Source: Terfezia claveryi (lineage: Eukaryota; Ascomycota; Pezizomycetes; Pezizales; Pezizaceae). From it: a DNA stretch of 64,000 nt. A model generated the notes under the pieces. It worked only from the letters and a program-made list of their open reading frames with translations, was not told where the DNA came from and ran no database searches. This document shows, one piece after another, positions 43,350-52,703 of the stretch. How positions within the stretch are numbered: position 1 is the first letter of the stretch; each line of letters begins with the position of its first letter. The stretch spans positions 1-64,000 of the forward strand of contig WHUX01000126.1 of NCBI GenBank assembly GCA_015179025.1, read 5' to 3'. The position numbers and the translations under genes were made by a program.

Positions 43350-45849
43350 TTATATTGGGTACACATCATACCCGCTGAAAACTTCTTCTGGTATGGTAGA
43401 TAGAGTCTCATCATCTGAGGACTCTTCTTCCTTCATCATATCATATTCGCTTTCTTCATCCTGGATGCCCTCGAAGTATGGACAGAAGATATGGTGTCCA
43501 AGTTCTTCGGCTCTTCCATGACATTTGTTGAAGTCGCAGTCGACATGCTTGAAATTGATAGCTCCACGAGAAACCATATTGTTCTGAGTAGAGGTTTCTG
43601 GTAAGTGGAAAGTTCTTAAAGCGTTGGTAGAGATGTTGCAGTTGTAGGTATAGTTAGGAGGATCTATGCTGTTGGAAATATAATTGTCCTCAGTGGTGGG
43701 AGTGTCCAAGTATTTATGCTTTCTTGATAGAGCATCTGCTATCAAATTTTCCTTTCCTGCGGTATGCTGTATATCTGTATCAAATTCCATTAGGTAATCT
43801 TGCCATCGCCTCAATTTTTGACTTGCAGGCGTTTGAGTATGGAAGGTTACTAACGGTTTGTGGTCGGTAAGGATAGTGAACTTGTGACCTCTCAATTGTG
43901 CTTCAAAAAATTTTAATGAGTCAATAATCGCTAATAATTCCTTTTGAAAGGTAGGATAATTGAGTTGTGCTGGATTAAATTTTCTAGAGTGGAAGCATGA
44001 TGGTCTGATGTGCGTCAACGGTCCTTGACCTATCCAAGATCCTAGTCCTACATCACTAGCATCACAGACTAAATATTTGGGTTCAGTAGATTCATTATTC
44101 CAGGGTTTTAAAACATGTGGGGAATTCACGAGTTCCTTGAGTTTTTCAAACGCTGCGTTATGAGTATCTGTCCATTCCCATTTCTTTGTTTCTCCTTGCA
44201 GTTCTGACAGGGTGCTCGCATACGATGCCAAGTCAGGAATAAATCTGCTAGATAATTAACGATTCCAAGGAATCCTCTAAGATCCTTTTTTCTTGTAGGA
44301 GTTGGAAATGTTAATATAGTAGTCCTCTTCTTCGGGTCTACATGTAATCCATCTGATGTCAAAACGTGTCCTAAGATTTCCAATCTTGGAGTAAAGAACT
44401 GGCATTTGCTTTCTTTGAGATAGAATTTCTCATCCTGTAGACTTGAAGTACTTTCTTCAATAATTCTACATGTTCTTCATACGTTTTAGAGAATATAATA
44501 ATATCATCAATATAGATGATTAAATTTTTATAGACCATGTCCTTAAAAATTTCATGCATAACGCGAACCATGGTAGCTGGTGCGTTACGATCCCCTTGTT
44601 GCATAACTCTACTTCTGAAATATCCCATGTGACATAAAAAGGTAGAGTGTTGCTCAGATTCTTTATTATTTCTAATATTAAAAAATCCGTCGCTAAGTCG
44701 AGCTTAGTCCAAATGGGATTCTCCGCTACTAGTTCAATTGCTTCATTAATATCTGGCAATGGGGTGTGGTCCGGTTCGACGGCTAAATTGCGGTCTCGAC
44801 AGTCATTGACATGTCTGGCTTCTTCCGGTTTATCTCGTTTAGGGATAGTGAACATGACTACAGCATTTGTGTCATTTTCTACTCTATATATGCGACCTGA
44901 TGCTTCTTCTTCGACTAATTTGTCATGGATTTGTTGTCTAAATCGATGTCCTGAGGGTCGCCATTTTGGTATCCAAGTAGCTCCTGCTTTTGGTTTGATA
45001 GAGTGATTAATTTTTCTTAGTGGAGGTAATTCCCATGGAATTGTCTTGGGAAATAATAAGGGAAACTCCGTTACAGGGTTGAATTGTTTCTGTACCGTAG
45101 AAACAGCTGTCACGAGTTCTCTTTCTGAATCGGTTTCTTCTGCGTCACTAATATTTTCCCAATTATCCGGTTCACTATAATCTGTAACTGATTCGCAGCT
45201 GACCTGAGTATATGCTGATCTTATACTATTCGCTATAGTTCTAGATCCTTTCCATACACTTAGCTGGAATCGAGGAATATTTTCCGGTTGGATAGTAACT
45301 GGTTCCTGATGGGCAGGAATTATTGCTCGCACTTTGCTGAGAGCAGGTTCTCCTAGTATCATGTCCCATCCAGTCAAATGAGCTACATAGAAGTTCGTTC
45401 TTCTACATAACCTATCCAATCAAGTTTGATAGTACAAGCTTTGTCTATCATTCCTTTTGAGCCTTTAATTGCAGTACTTAATGATTTCTTCTCGATACTT
45501 CTAGTTGGTATTTTGTATAGGTGTACAAATTGAGAATTGATTAAGTCTCCTCCCTTGTTTGGAGATCAATTAAAGCTAGTGCGGGGTGTTCGTTAGCTTT
45601 AACGAATACCTTGCTAAAATCTGGTACCTGTCTTGACAAGGGTCGTTCCTTGATTTTATCCTTGTTGTTTTTATCCTTGGTGGCTATCGGCATAGCTAAA
45701 TCTTGTGCGGCTGTACGCATGGGTACCTTATTTTTTCGTTTCCTACAGTCCTTATAGGAGTGTCCAGGGTTCCAACACCATAGACATTTCTTGTCTCTAA
45801 TTAATTGCATCTTCGTCTTCTGATCCAATTTTTTGTGATGGTGTCCCAA
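43350..45849 (-). pseudogene. Gypsy nucleocapsid knuckle, protease, RT and RNase H
   Basis: From 45849: CLWCWNPGHSYKDC is a nucleocapsid zinc knuckle (C-x2-C-x4-H-x4-C). A retropepsin-like region has ALIDLQT where many have DSG, then FYVAHLTGWDMILGEPAL. RT motifs are MFTIPKRDKPEEARHVNDCR, IWTKLDLATDF and IIYIDDIIIFSKTYEEH (YxDD box). RNase H shows KYLVCDASDVGLGSWIGQG and FTILTDHKPLV, with HTAGKENLIADALSRKHKY at its end. The segment 44231-43350 is open for 293 codons. Successive parts are in different frames, so at least three indels have hit RT. Confidence 0.88.
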
Positions 45850-45959
45850 TCTGAGTCCTTCCGATTTTCTGTGTTGGGTTTGGTGTTGGGATTGCTGCTA
45901 GGATTAAATCCTGTTTTTTGTCGTTGATTCTGGTCCCTGCGTGGACCGTGACTTCATTT

Positions 45960-46541
45960 TCATTCCGAGGGTGTTGTCTCGGGATGTATTTGTTGTGGAT
46001 GGTGGGCAATATCCTTCTTGGAAGCTTCATATGACTCCGCTTGATGTACGAGCTGATCATATGACCATTCTTCTTTGATTAAAGGAATTAATGTAGCTGA
46101 CATATATGGCGGCAGGTGATTAAGAAACTTTCTTCTTTTTACTTCCTGCGATATTGATTGTTTGCCATCCTTGTCAATCAATTTGATTTGCATTTCAGTA
46201 AGCCAGTTGGCAAACTGTTTGATTCCCATGTGACGTCCGTCCTTGTATGGTGTGCTGTCTCCCATCGTTTCCACAAAATGTCCTTACTAGTAGAGGGTAT
46301 CAGAAAATCCCTTACACTAGTATGAAACCAAAGAATGTTGCATTCTTTCCTTTTTCTCTTAGGAACTGATTATAAGTAGTAAGCGCGCTTCCTTCCATTC
46401 TGAATCCAACAATTTCCAGAGCTGAAGCCCTTCTAAATCTATTCTTTTGAGAACAAACCAACGTTGCATTGCTGTGGCCCAAGAGTCAAAATATTGTGAG
46501 TCTTGCCATTTTTTGTCTTCTCCTCTTAATTTTTCTGGCAT
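45960..46541 (-). pseudogene. Gypsy gag core remnant
   Basis: The minus strand reads KLRGEDKKWQDSQYFDSWAT and MQRWFVLKRIDLEGLQ, then after shifts HMGIKQFANWLTEMQIKLID and RRKFLNHLPPYMSATLIPLI. The W..(A/Q)...F..LP pattern is typical of Ty3/gypsy capsid. Two frameshifts around 46280-46380 break the frame. Confidence 0.65.
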
Positions 46542-46779
46542 ATCAATCTTTATTCTTTTAAAGCATTCGTTGCTTTATGGTTACCCATTGTAACCATTCC
46601 TGTTGTAGATTCCCATTGCTGGTGTTCAACTAATTTTCTCGTTTGGGTTTTCTTTTAAGAGTTTGACTTGCAACTGACGATGCTTATCAGAGTCCGAGCT
46701 ATCATCTCCGCTATCATCGAGGTCTCGTCCTCCTCCTTGTGTTTTCTACTTCTGTTGGTCTAGTCCTGTATCTAGATCA

Positions 46780-47481
46780 TCATCGTCTTCTGGTAATTCT
46801 ATATCTTCTGGTGGTTGGTCTTGTTGTCTGTTCTTTGGCTGACCCAGTCCTCCTTTTTGGTGTCTCAGATGCTCGACCTTTGCCTTTCGATTGATCTTTT
46901 GGTGTTCTCAGGAATGCTCCTGGAAGTTCTTTGCTAGGATTGAAAAAATCCTCCACGGTATGTGCTAATTCTTCTAGATAAGTGCCGCTCATCATGAATA
47001 CCATTATTTCTTCCCAGTTATTTATTACCCAATTCGGTTTCCTTAAAAGTGGAACAACAGGTTTCCTTAATTCTTTACTTAAAAATGCATTCATTTCTAA
47101 GTCTTCTTCTTTGAATGGGTAAGGTGTTAGCCATAAGTAGTGTTTTGCTATGGCTTCCATTAAGAGTCGAGTATCATCAGTATGATACTGTTGGGCATGT
47201 CCCATTGAGTGAGTATATTTCAAAATCTCCTCAATTGTTGGAAGATGTCTGTCCCAAAATTCTTCTGGTGCGAGAGGTAAAGCCATACTAAAATATAGTT
47301 TGCTTCCTGCTCCACCTGGTTCTCCTAATTCTATATCCATGGGCAGATTTATTTCCCCTTCCGTGTTAGGAACTATAAATCTGGTTTTTCTGGGAGTTTC
47401 TTCTACTAATTTCTTAATATCTTTGGGTAACATAGTTAACCGTCTTAACCTCTTAGTCTTCTTACTAAGTTCAGATGCCAT
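46780..47481 (-). CDS. Gypsy element N-terminal gag-side ORF, 233 aa
   Basis: This is an uninterrupted frame from ATG 47481 (MASELSKKTKRLRRLTMLPK) to 46780, the 5'-most sizeable ORF of the element. It is basic at both ends (KKTKRLRR; RRTGSAKEQTTRPTTRRYR) with a folded-looking middle (LAPEEFWDRHLPTIEEILKY, HYLWLTPYPFKEEDLEMNAF). No domain recognised; position suggests a matrix-like or gag leader part. It is separated from the capsid core by ~240 bp without an open frame. Confidence 0.55.
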   Translation of the reverse strand: MASELSKKTKRLRRLTMLPKDIKKLVEETPRKTRFIVPNTEGEINLPMDIELGEPGGAGSKLYFSMALPLAPEEFWDRHLPTIEEILKYTHSMGHAQQYHTDDTRLLMEAIAKHYLWLTPYPFKEEDLEMNAFLSKELRKPVVPLLRKPNWVINNWEEIMVFMMSGTYLEELAHTVEDFFNPSKELPGAFLRTPKDQSKGKGRASETPKRRTGSAKEQTTRPTTRRYRITRRR

Positions 47482-47654
47482 TATGTTTAATTTCGTCGTC
47501 TGTCCGCAACCAAATGCAGCTGGTTATGCAATACGATCGTCGAGTTACTTTTCTTCTTTGGCACCTTTCTGTACTGATGGTGTGGTGGCTAATGATCCTT
47601 ATGATCTCCGTTCGACTGACGGTTCTGTTGGCTCAGTGGCTCACGAGGCTAGTG

Positions 47655-47902
47655 CATCAGCAAGAAAAAAGTGGCATCGGGACGCCAGGTGGTGTCTCCA
47701 GGAGACAGGGTTGTCTCTGGTGTCTTTTATGTCTTTTATGTCTCCTAGGTGTCTCCTGAGTGTCTCCCATATGTCTCCCAGTGTCTCCCAGTGTCTCCAG
47801 GAGACACTGGGAGACATTCTGCCAATCGTGGAGACACGCCTTGTCTCTAGTGGCAATACTGTCTCTAGAGATACTGGAGACAAACTATTTTCTTTCCTGA
47901 TG
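47655..47902. mobile_element. 248-bp MITE with CATCAGC ends (copy 2)
   Basis: Same length and ends as the copy at 31382-31629, here with TG duplicated on both sides (47653-47654, 47903-47904). It lies in the 5' part of the gypsy element, so it inserted after the gypsy did and is among the youngest events in the window. Confidence 0.88.
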
Positions 47903-47932
47903 TGAGGCTGGATATCAGGATCCTGATGTTTC

Positions 47933-48561
47933 TTATGGTCCTGGTTTTTCTTCGTCTACTAGTCTAAAATCTAGTTCTAGTTCTTCCGGCAAGAGTGTCA
48001 TGTTTTCTGATTGGTGTATTGAGGTAGACGTTGGGGGCGCAGAGGTATTGGTAGAGATGTCTGGGCCTAAGGAAGGTTCTGATGGAGGTAATTCTTTTCT
48101 GTAGGAAATGGCTGCAGTAGAGGCAGCGAGATTTGAGCCTTGGGATTGTGACACTTGGTTGTTTAGACCAATTATTCCTGGGACCTGGGGGGCCGGTTTT
48201 TCAATGGTGTACTAGATTTACAGGTACAGATGTAATGGCGGTTGCCAAGAGTGCAAGATGAGTTGTCGATCTTATTGGGAAAAGTATTGTAAACGAGGGT
48301 GGGATTGTTTAATGTGGGATACCACTGCCCGTTAGAGCTCTGCTTAGCTTGCTTCTAAGTCTTTTGTTGATGTACTGCAGTTAAGAGTCTGATGTCTCGT
48401 TTGTTGGATTTTGTTGGCTAGCTAGTTGAATAACGATATCGATTTTATATGTGCACTTGGGTGTCGAATTGTATACACTTGCGTGAGTGTAATAAAGGTA
48501 TCCGAAGGTTGATCAGGCCTTGGATTTAAGAGTAAAGATTAGGTAAGTGAGTTAAAAAAAA
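47933..48561 (-). other. 5' internal region of the gypsy element
   Basis: A 73-codon frame from ATG 48154 (MSQSQGSNLAASTAAISYRK, ending at 47933) precedes the MITE; a Ser/Thr/Pro-rich peptide of unknown role. 48155-48561 is the leader next to the 5' LTR. I could not identify a tRNA primer binding site beside the LTR (the adjacent minus-strand sequence is T-rich). Confidence 0.4.
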
Positions 48562-49240
48562 TGTAATGAATGGTACTAGATAGTATTCAATCGGTACCAT
48601 TTATACAATCTATATCCATAGGCACGGACATTTGTGTATTTCGGTTCTGCTGAGGTAAGACCTCAGAAGGGTAGGGAGATTACTATGTGGGACGTTCCCA
48701 AAGGGAACAGTAATTAACTGGTGTAATCTATCTTATATGATTTGTGCTATCTAAGCTATATGATCTTGATCTGATCGGAATATAGGCTTGCTTGCTCTAA
48801 ATGCTTGCTTGGTTGCTTCTTGTCTTTCTGTGGATTCCAGAGGGAATCCAGCGGCCTATTTATACTCGTCTGAGATCTGATGACTAAGGAAATAAATACA
48901 ATAAAGGGTGGCACACCAGAAGGTGGTGCGCTGTACAAAAGGGGTCATGTGGCCATAGTAATGAGTCACACGCCATAAACGATGGTCATGTGGCCATAGT
49001 AGTGACTCACACGCCTTTAAACAGAGGTCACGCGGCCATAATGAGGGTGTCTTCATATGGCAAGTGCCATGGAACTTCCCATGGCAAACTCCGCGTGCTA
49101 TGGATGCTTATAAAGCAATAGGAGGTAGTAGAAGGCTAGTCCTTCAACCGAGAGCTTAGTTATATAACATAGTAGTAATATAGGAAATACAAAAGTATAT
49201 AATCAATTATATAAGCAATGAGATAACGTTCTCCATTACA
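48562..49240 (-). repeat. 5' LTR of the gypsy element, 679 bp
   Basis: It starts TGTAATGAATGG and ends CTCCATTACA on the plus strand. Compared with the 3' LTR, differences are mostly transitions. Confidence 0.9.
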
Positions 49241-49696
49241 CTTCTTAATACAGAATAGAATTCAATTGCTGTTCTTCCTTTATAGGCTTGTTTAAGGGTA
49301 TTCTAGGCATCTTTAGCCTTTTCTACTATCATAATTCAACTACTGACTTGAGGTTCACTATTTTTCAAGATAGTAAGAAGAATGTTATAATTTCTAATCT
49401 ACTATTCTTATGGCTTATTTAGGCATTTTAGGTTTATTCCTTTAATAATATCCAATACTTGATAATCTCCTAGTTAGATTATTTAGAAGTAGAGTTTTAT
49501 AGTTTTGACCCATTTAGGGTAATTATCTAATCTATTTAGTCTGGTTATAAGTATAGTTATTTTTTGATTAGATATTGTATTTATGTTTTTGAAGGCTTTT
49601 AGAGGTTTCATTAAGTCATTGTCTAATTCTAAAGCTTTTGTAAAGCTGAACATTATATATTGGAGTGATACTTTAAAGTATTAAGCTTATAACCCA
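49241..49696 (-). pseudogene. Copia gag remnant, 5' part
   Basis: Minus-strand frame from ATG 49653 (MFSFTKALELDNDLMKPLK), then LNRLDNYPKWVKTIKLYF, the L..DNY..W...(I/M)...L hallmark of copia gag, and LGDYQVLDIIKGINLKC. Stops follow. A TGGGTTATAAGC segment beside the LTR at 49696 could be the eroded primer binding site. Confidence 0.65.
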
Positions 49697-49932
49697 TAAT
49701 AATTATAAAATATTAGGATATAGATATAGATATTAGAAATTGATCTATAGAAAAGATATATAGCTTGCTTGATCTATATCTCTATCTTAAACAGTTCTAG
49801 TAGTCTATATATATATATCTTTTTCATATTCATATATGCTTATCATATGCCTTATTATCTACATGTCTCTATATCTATATATTCTTGATATACTTACATA
49901 TTTGCATATGCATTAGAAGAGTATTTCCTACA
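49697..49932 (-). repeat. Ty1/copia LTR (5' LTR), 236 bp
   Basis: Partner of the LTR at 30-265, same length. On the minus strand it starts TGTAGGAAATACTC. It lies directly upstream of the gag remnant, in the right orientation to be the 5' LTR. Confidence 0.75.
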
Positions 49933-50062
49933 CTCTATATATCTATGGCATTCATGCATTTGCGGCCTCTATATATCTATGGAATTCATGCGGCTTCTAT
50001 ATTCATGCAATTGCGGCCTCATATATCTATGGAATTCATGCATTTGCAGCCTCTATATATCT
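49933..50062. repeat. Short minisatellite outside the copia LTR
   Basis: About four units of CTCTATATATCTATGGAATT followed by CATGCATTTGCGGC. This is the same core type as the minisatellite at 14245-14780 and the window's first 29 bases. Confidence 0.7.
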
Positions 50063-50619
50063 ATGCTAGCGTCATTTATTATGTAACACAACGATCACGT
50101 GAAAAGTTGGCCGCATGCGGCCTGTGTTCCCGATGCGGCGGCCAGGAACCTCTTAATAAGACTGCGGGGACATGGCTATTCCATTTAGCTCAGGTTTCAG
50201 TCGCTGACAAAACGTCTGTAGCGAGACTGCCTTTTACCTTAGTATCTGTTTATTTATAAATCTACTGACCTGCTACTTGCATTAGCCTCCAACATTTAGC
50301 ATCCTCACCAGATGTATCATCAACCAACGCCATCAGTACCTCACTCCGAGTCCCTTTCAGAACTTTCCCTACATCCTACAAAAATCTCCTCTACTGCCAG
50401 CTGTGAATCCTTCACCCTGACAGTAACTATAGGTCAAGAGGTCGCTCGCGCGGCTGAGATGCACCAGCCACTGATGTCCTGGGAGCTAGTTGAGTCGCTG
50501 GAAGGCGGGGCTCAATTGAGTGAGGATAGAGGTAGAGAAAAGGTGATTCAAGGTTGAGAAAAGCGTCCCAACCATGAGACAATACATACGCCAGCTTTTT
50601 TGTTTTTTTCAAATATCAT
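50063..50619 (+). other. Unassigned region with a weak 81-codon ORF
   Basis: The only notable frame is 50312-50557, MYHQPTPSVPHSESLSELSL and onward, 81 codons, Ser/Pro-rich then acidic. No intron, motif or repeat link supports it. It could be an exon of an unrecognised gene or chance. Confidence 0.25.
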
Positions 50620-51170
50620 TACTCCTATTCGGACCCGACGTGGGTCCATGAGGAGCCACCCGAAAACCCGGGTGGATTCAGGACCAGGCAAGTTAATCTG
50701 CCAGGTCTACCGCGATATGGCTAAGTACAAAGGCTAACTAATACAACGGAAATTCGTAACGGAGGCCTTCCATGCTGTCATTAACCGGCAGTACCGGATG
50801 GACCCGGGTCCTGACTGCCTCCATATGCCCTCCGGTATATGCTTCCGAGCTCTTCCAATGCATTGATTGCAAATCAATGCTTGTAAATCAATGCTCGTAA
50901 ATCAAGCGAACATATGCCTTGAAACGAACCTCCGTGTGAAGCAGTTATCCATATATCGATACGACCTAGCCCCAGCCCTATCGGCAATCGCTAGAACGGC
51001 GCACCCACTTCCTTGTCCCGGCCAGTCTCTCTAGACTCGCAAGCCTAGAGGGCCCATTGCTAGACCTGCTGTGGGTGGTCAGTCCACGACCTTAGTCTCA
51101 GCGGCTGTCGGCTTCGTTTTACCGCCTCTGCGTAGACCACCCTCACGTGAGAACCGTAACAGTTTTAGGG
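50620..51170. other. GC-richer block resembling a structured RNA or organelle-derived insert
   Basis: The block differs in composition from its surroundings and has many short complementary segments, for example ACCCGAAAACCCGGGT near 50659. Its minus strand contains TACGGTTCTCACGTGAGG near 51130-51150, reminiscent of the end of group II introns. No open frame covers it. An inserted organelle intron fragment is possible but unproven. Confidence 0.25.
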
Positions 51171-51297
51171 GAGCCTCTCATCAGACCCAGAAGTGACTCT
51201 GTTCTATCCTGCCCAGGAATCGGCTGATTCGCGAATGGGACATTTCCCGGGCAGGACATCCTGCACAGGAATAGGTATTCCTGCGTGAGATGTCCTC

Positions 51298-51771
51298 TAG
51301 GCCTGGGCACGAGACGTCTCGAGACAAGACGTGGGCAAGGTCTCGAGACTTTTGGATATCGAGCACAAGCCAACACAATCATAATTATATTCGAACTTGC
51401 TAGCTAGCTACCTAGTTATTATCAATCATCATCATCTTCGCCTTCGACGTCAATTTCCTCTTCTATACCCTTTTCTGCCAAACCTCGCTCTAAAATCATC
51501 TGGAGTATGAGCAGGCGACACGGAAATTTATTGTGATGATTGTTGATGCAGTACAGGAAGTGCAGATAATGAGCGGAGAAAGAGTATAATGAACGGAAAA
51601 AGAGAAGAAGGAATCTCTACCTTTAAGTACCGAATAATAATAACACATATTTACAAGCGAAGGCTATCATAGGCTGCTAAACTGATTTCCGCAACCCATG
51701 AAAAGATCTTCGCAGCCACTGAAAAATTTTCACAAAAAGTCTCGAGATGTCTCGTCTCGTGCCCAGGCCTA
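51298..51771. mobile_element. Non-autonomous hAT-like element, 474 bp
   Basis: Ends TAGGCCTGGGCACGAG and CTCGTGCCCAGGCCTA are inverted repeats. The flanks ATGTCCTC (51290-51297 and 51772-51779) are a perfect 8-bp target duplication, the hallmark of hAT transposons. The inside has CTCGAGAC/GTCTCGAG near both ends and no transposase. Confidence 0.85.
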
Positions 51772-51811
51772 ATGTCCTCCCCAAGAATGGTCCGAATACA
51801 AGTATTGTGGT

Positions 51812-52362
51812 TAGGCCTGGGCACGAGCCGGCTCGCGAGAATTGCAAGGTACGCTACAAATGCGTATAGGTCCTGGAAAATATGAAAGACGCAGAAATAT
51901 GAAAGATACGGATATATACAGACATGTAAATAGGACAGAATCAATTTCAACCCTCATCGCCCACCTAAAGTCCGCAGCGAAATCGCACAATACATAGGAC
52001 TGCAATATTGTAGCCACCGAGCAAATTGTAGGTTCCAACCATAGCGAGATACAGTGGTGATTTTATCAATTTGTGTAGTTTCCTCCTCTTGTGTTGGTAG
52101 GCATGGTTGGTTATGCCGGAAATTGAGCGATTGTAGTTGTAAATTCTGAAGGGAGGTAATGAACTCCTGGACTGCCAGTGGAGGTTGTGTTATTAAGATG
52201 AAAAAACAACAGAAGAAAGGGTGGGAATCCAACGCATTTTGAAGATTTCCACTCCCCGGGTACCTTCGGTATTTCGCGGTTGCAACGACCTCCGGGCTCC
52301 AGCCCGGGCTCGAGCTTGTGTGACCTTCCGGCTCGAGCCGGCTCGGCTCGTGCCCAGGCGTA
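51812..52362. mobile_element. Second hAT-like element, 551 bp, without matching flanks
   Basis: Starts TAGGCCTGGGCACGAGCCGG and ends GCTCGTGCCCAGGCGTA. The termini match the 474-bp element 40 bp away, but the flanking 8-mers ATTGTGGT and ATGAATCA do not match, so it may be rearranged. Its interior differs from the other copy and has no transposase. Confidence 0.65.
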
Positions 52363-52703
52363 ATGAATCAAGCCTGCGTGTTCATCGACTTGCGAGGAAG
52401 TGTATTGTACGCAGAAATTTGGCATCCTACGGTATGCTGTGCGGTCCTCAACTCATGTCACTACTTGGGATCGAGAGCCTGTCACTAACTAAGGGTTGCG
52501 GCTTGTGCAAAATTTGAATGTAAAGTACATTTATTTATAACAAAGGCTTGACACTCGTAATGGAACAGAGTAATACACGCATAAGGACACAAAGCAAGCA
52601 CCCATGTATACTTGTCTCAGAACCAGTATTCCTAACGCCTAACAGCTGGTTTGCAAAGGTTCATGTTGGTGGATTTGATCCACTGGCTTGGTAGTTCCAA
52701 CTC
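52363..52703. other. Downstream region of the coiled-coil gene
   Basis: 340 bp without another gene; it probably contains the 3' untranslated region of the minus-strand gene that ends at 52704. Confidence 0.4.

Larger units (their letters stand above)
40057..49240 (-). mobile_element. Ty3/gypsy chromodomain element, 9.18 kb, nested in the copia gag
   Basis: LTRs of 678 and 679 bp bound the element, both TGTAATN...CATTACA. Flanks CTCCT (40052-40056) and CTTCT (49241-49245) form a 5-bp target duplication with one transition. By eye the LTRs differ at about 30 sites (roughly 96% identical), so this is the youngest large insertion here. The order on the minus strand is gag, zinc knuckle, protease, RT, RNase H, zinc-rich spacer, integrase, chromodomain. 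A GGGGAAG purine tract precedes the 3' LTR. Several frameshifts and stops break the ORFs. Confidence 0.9.

Noticed and set aside
47300..47905. 201-codon plus-strand frame across the MITE
   Set aside because: It crosses the border between gypsy gag (antisense) and the MITE, so it cannot be an ancestral gene.
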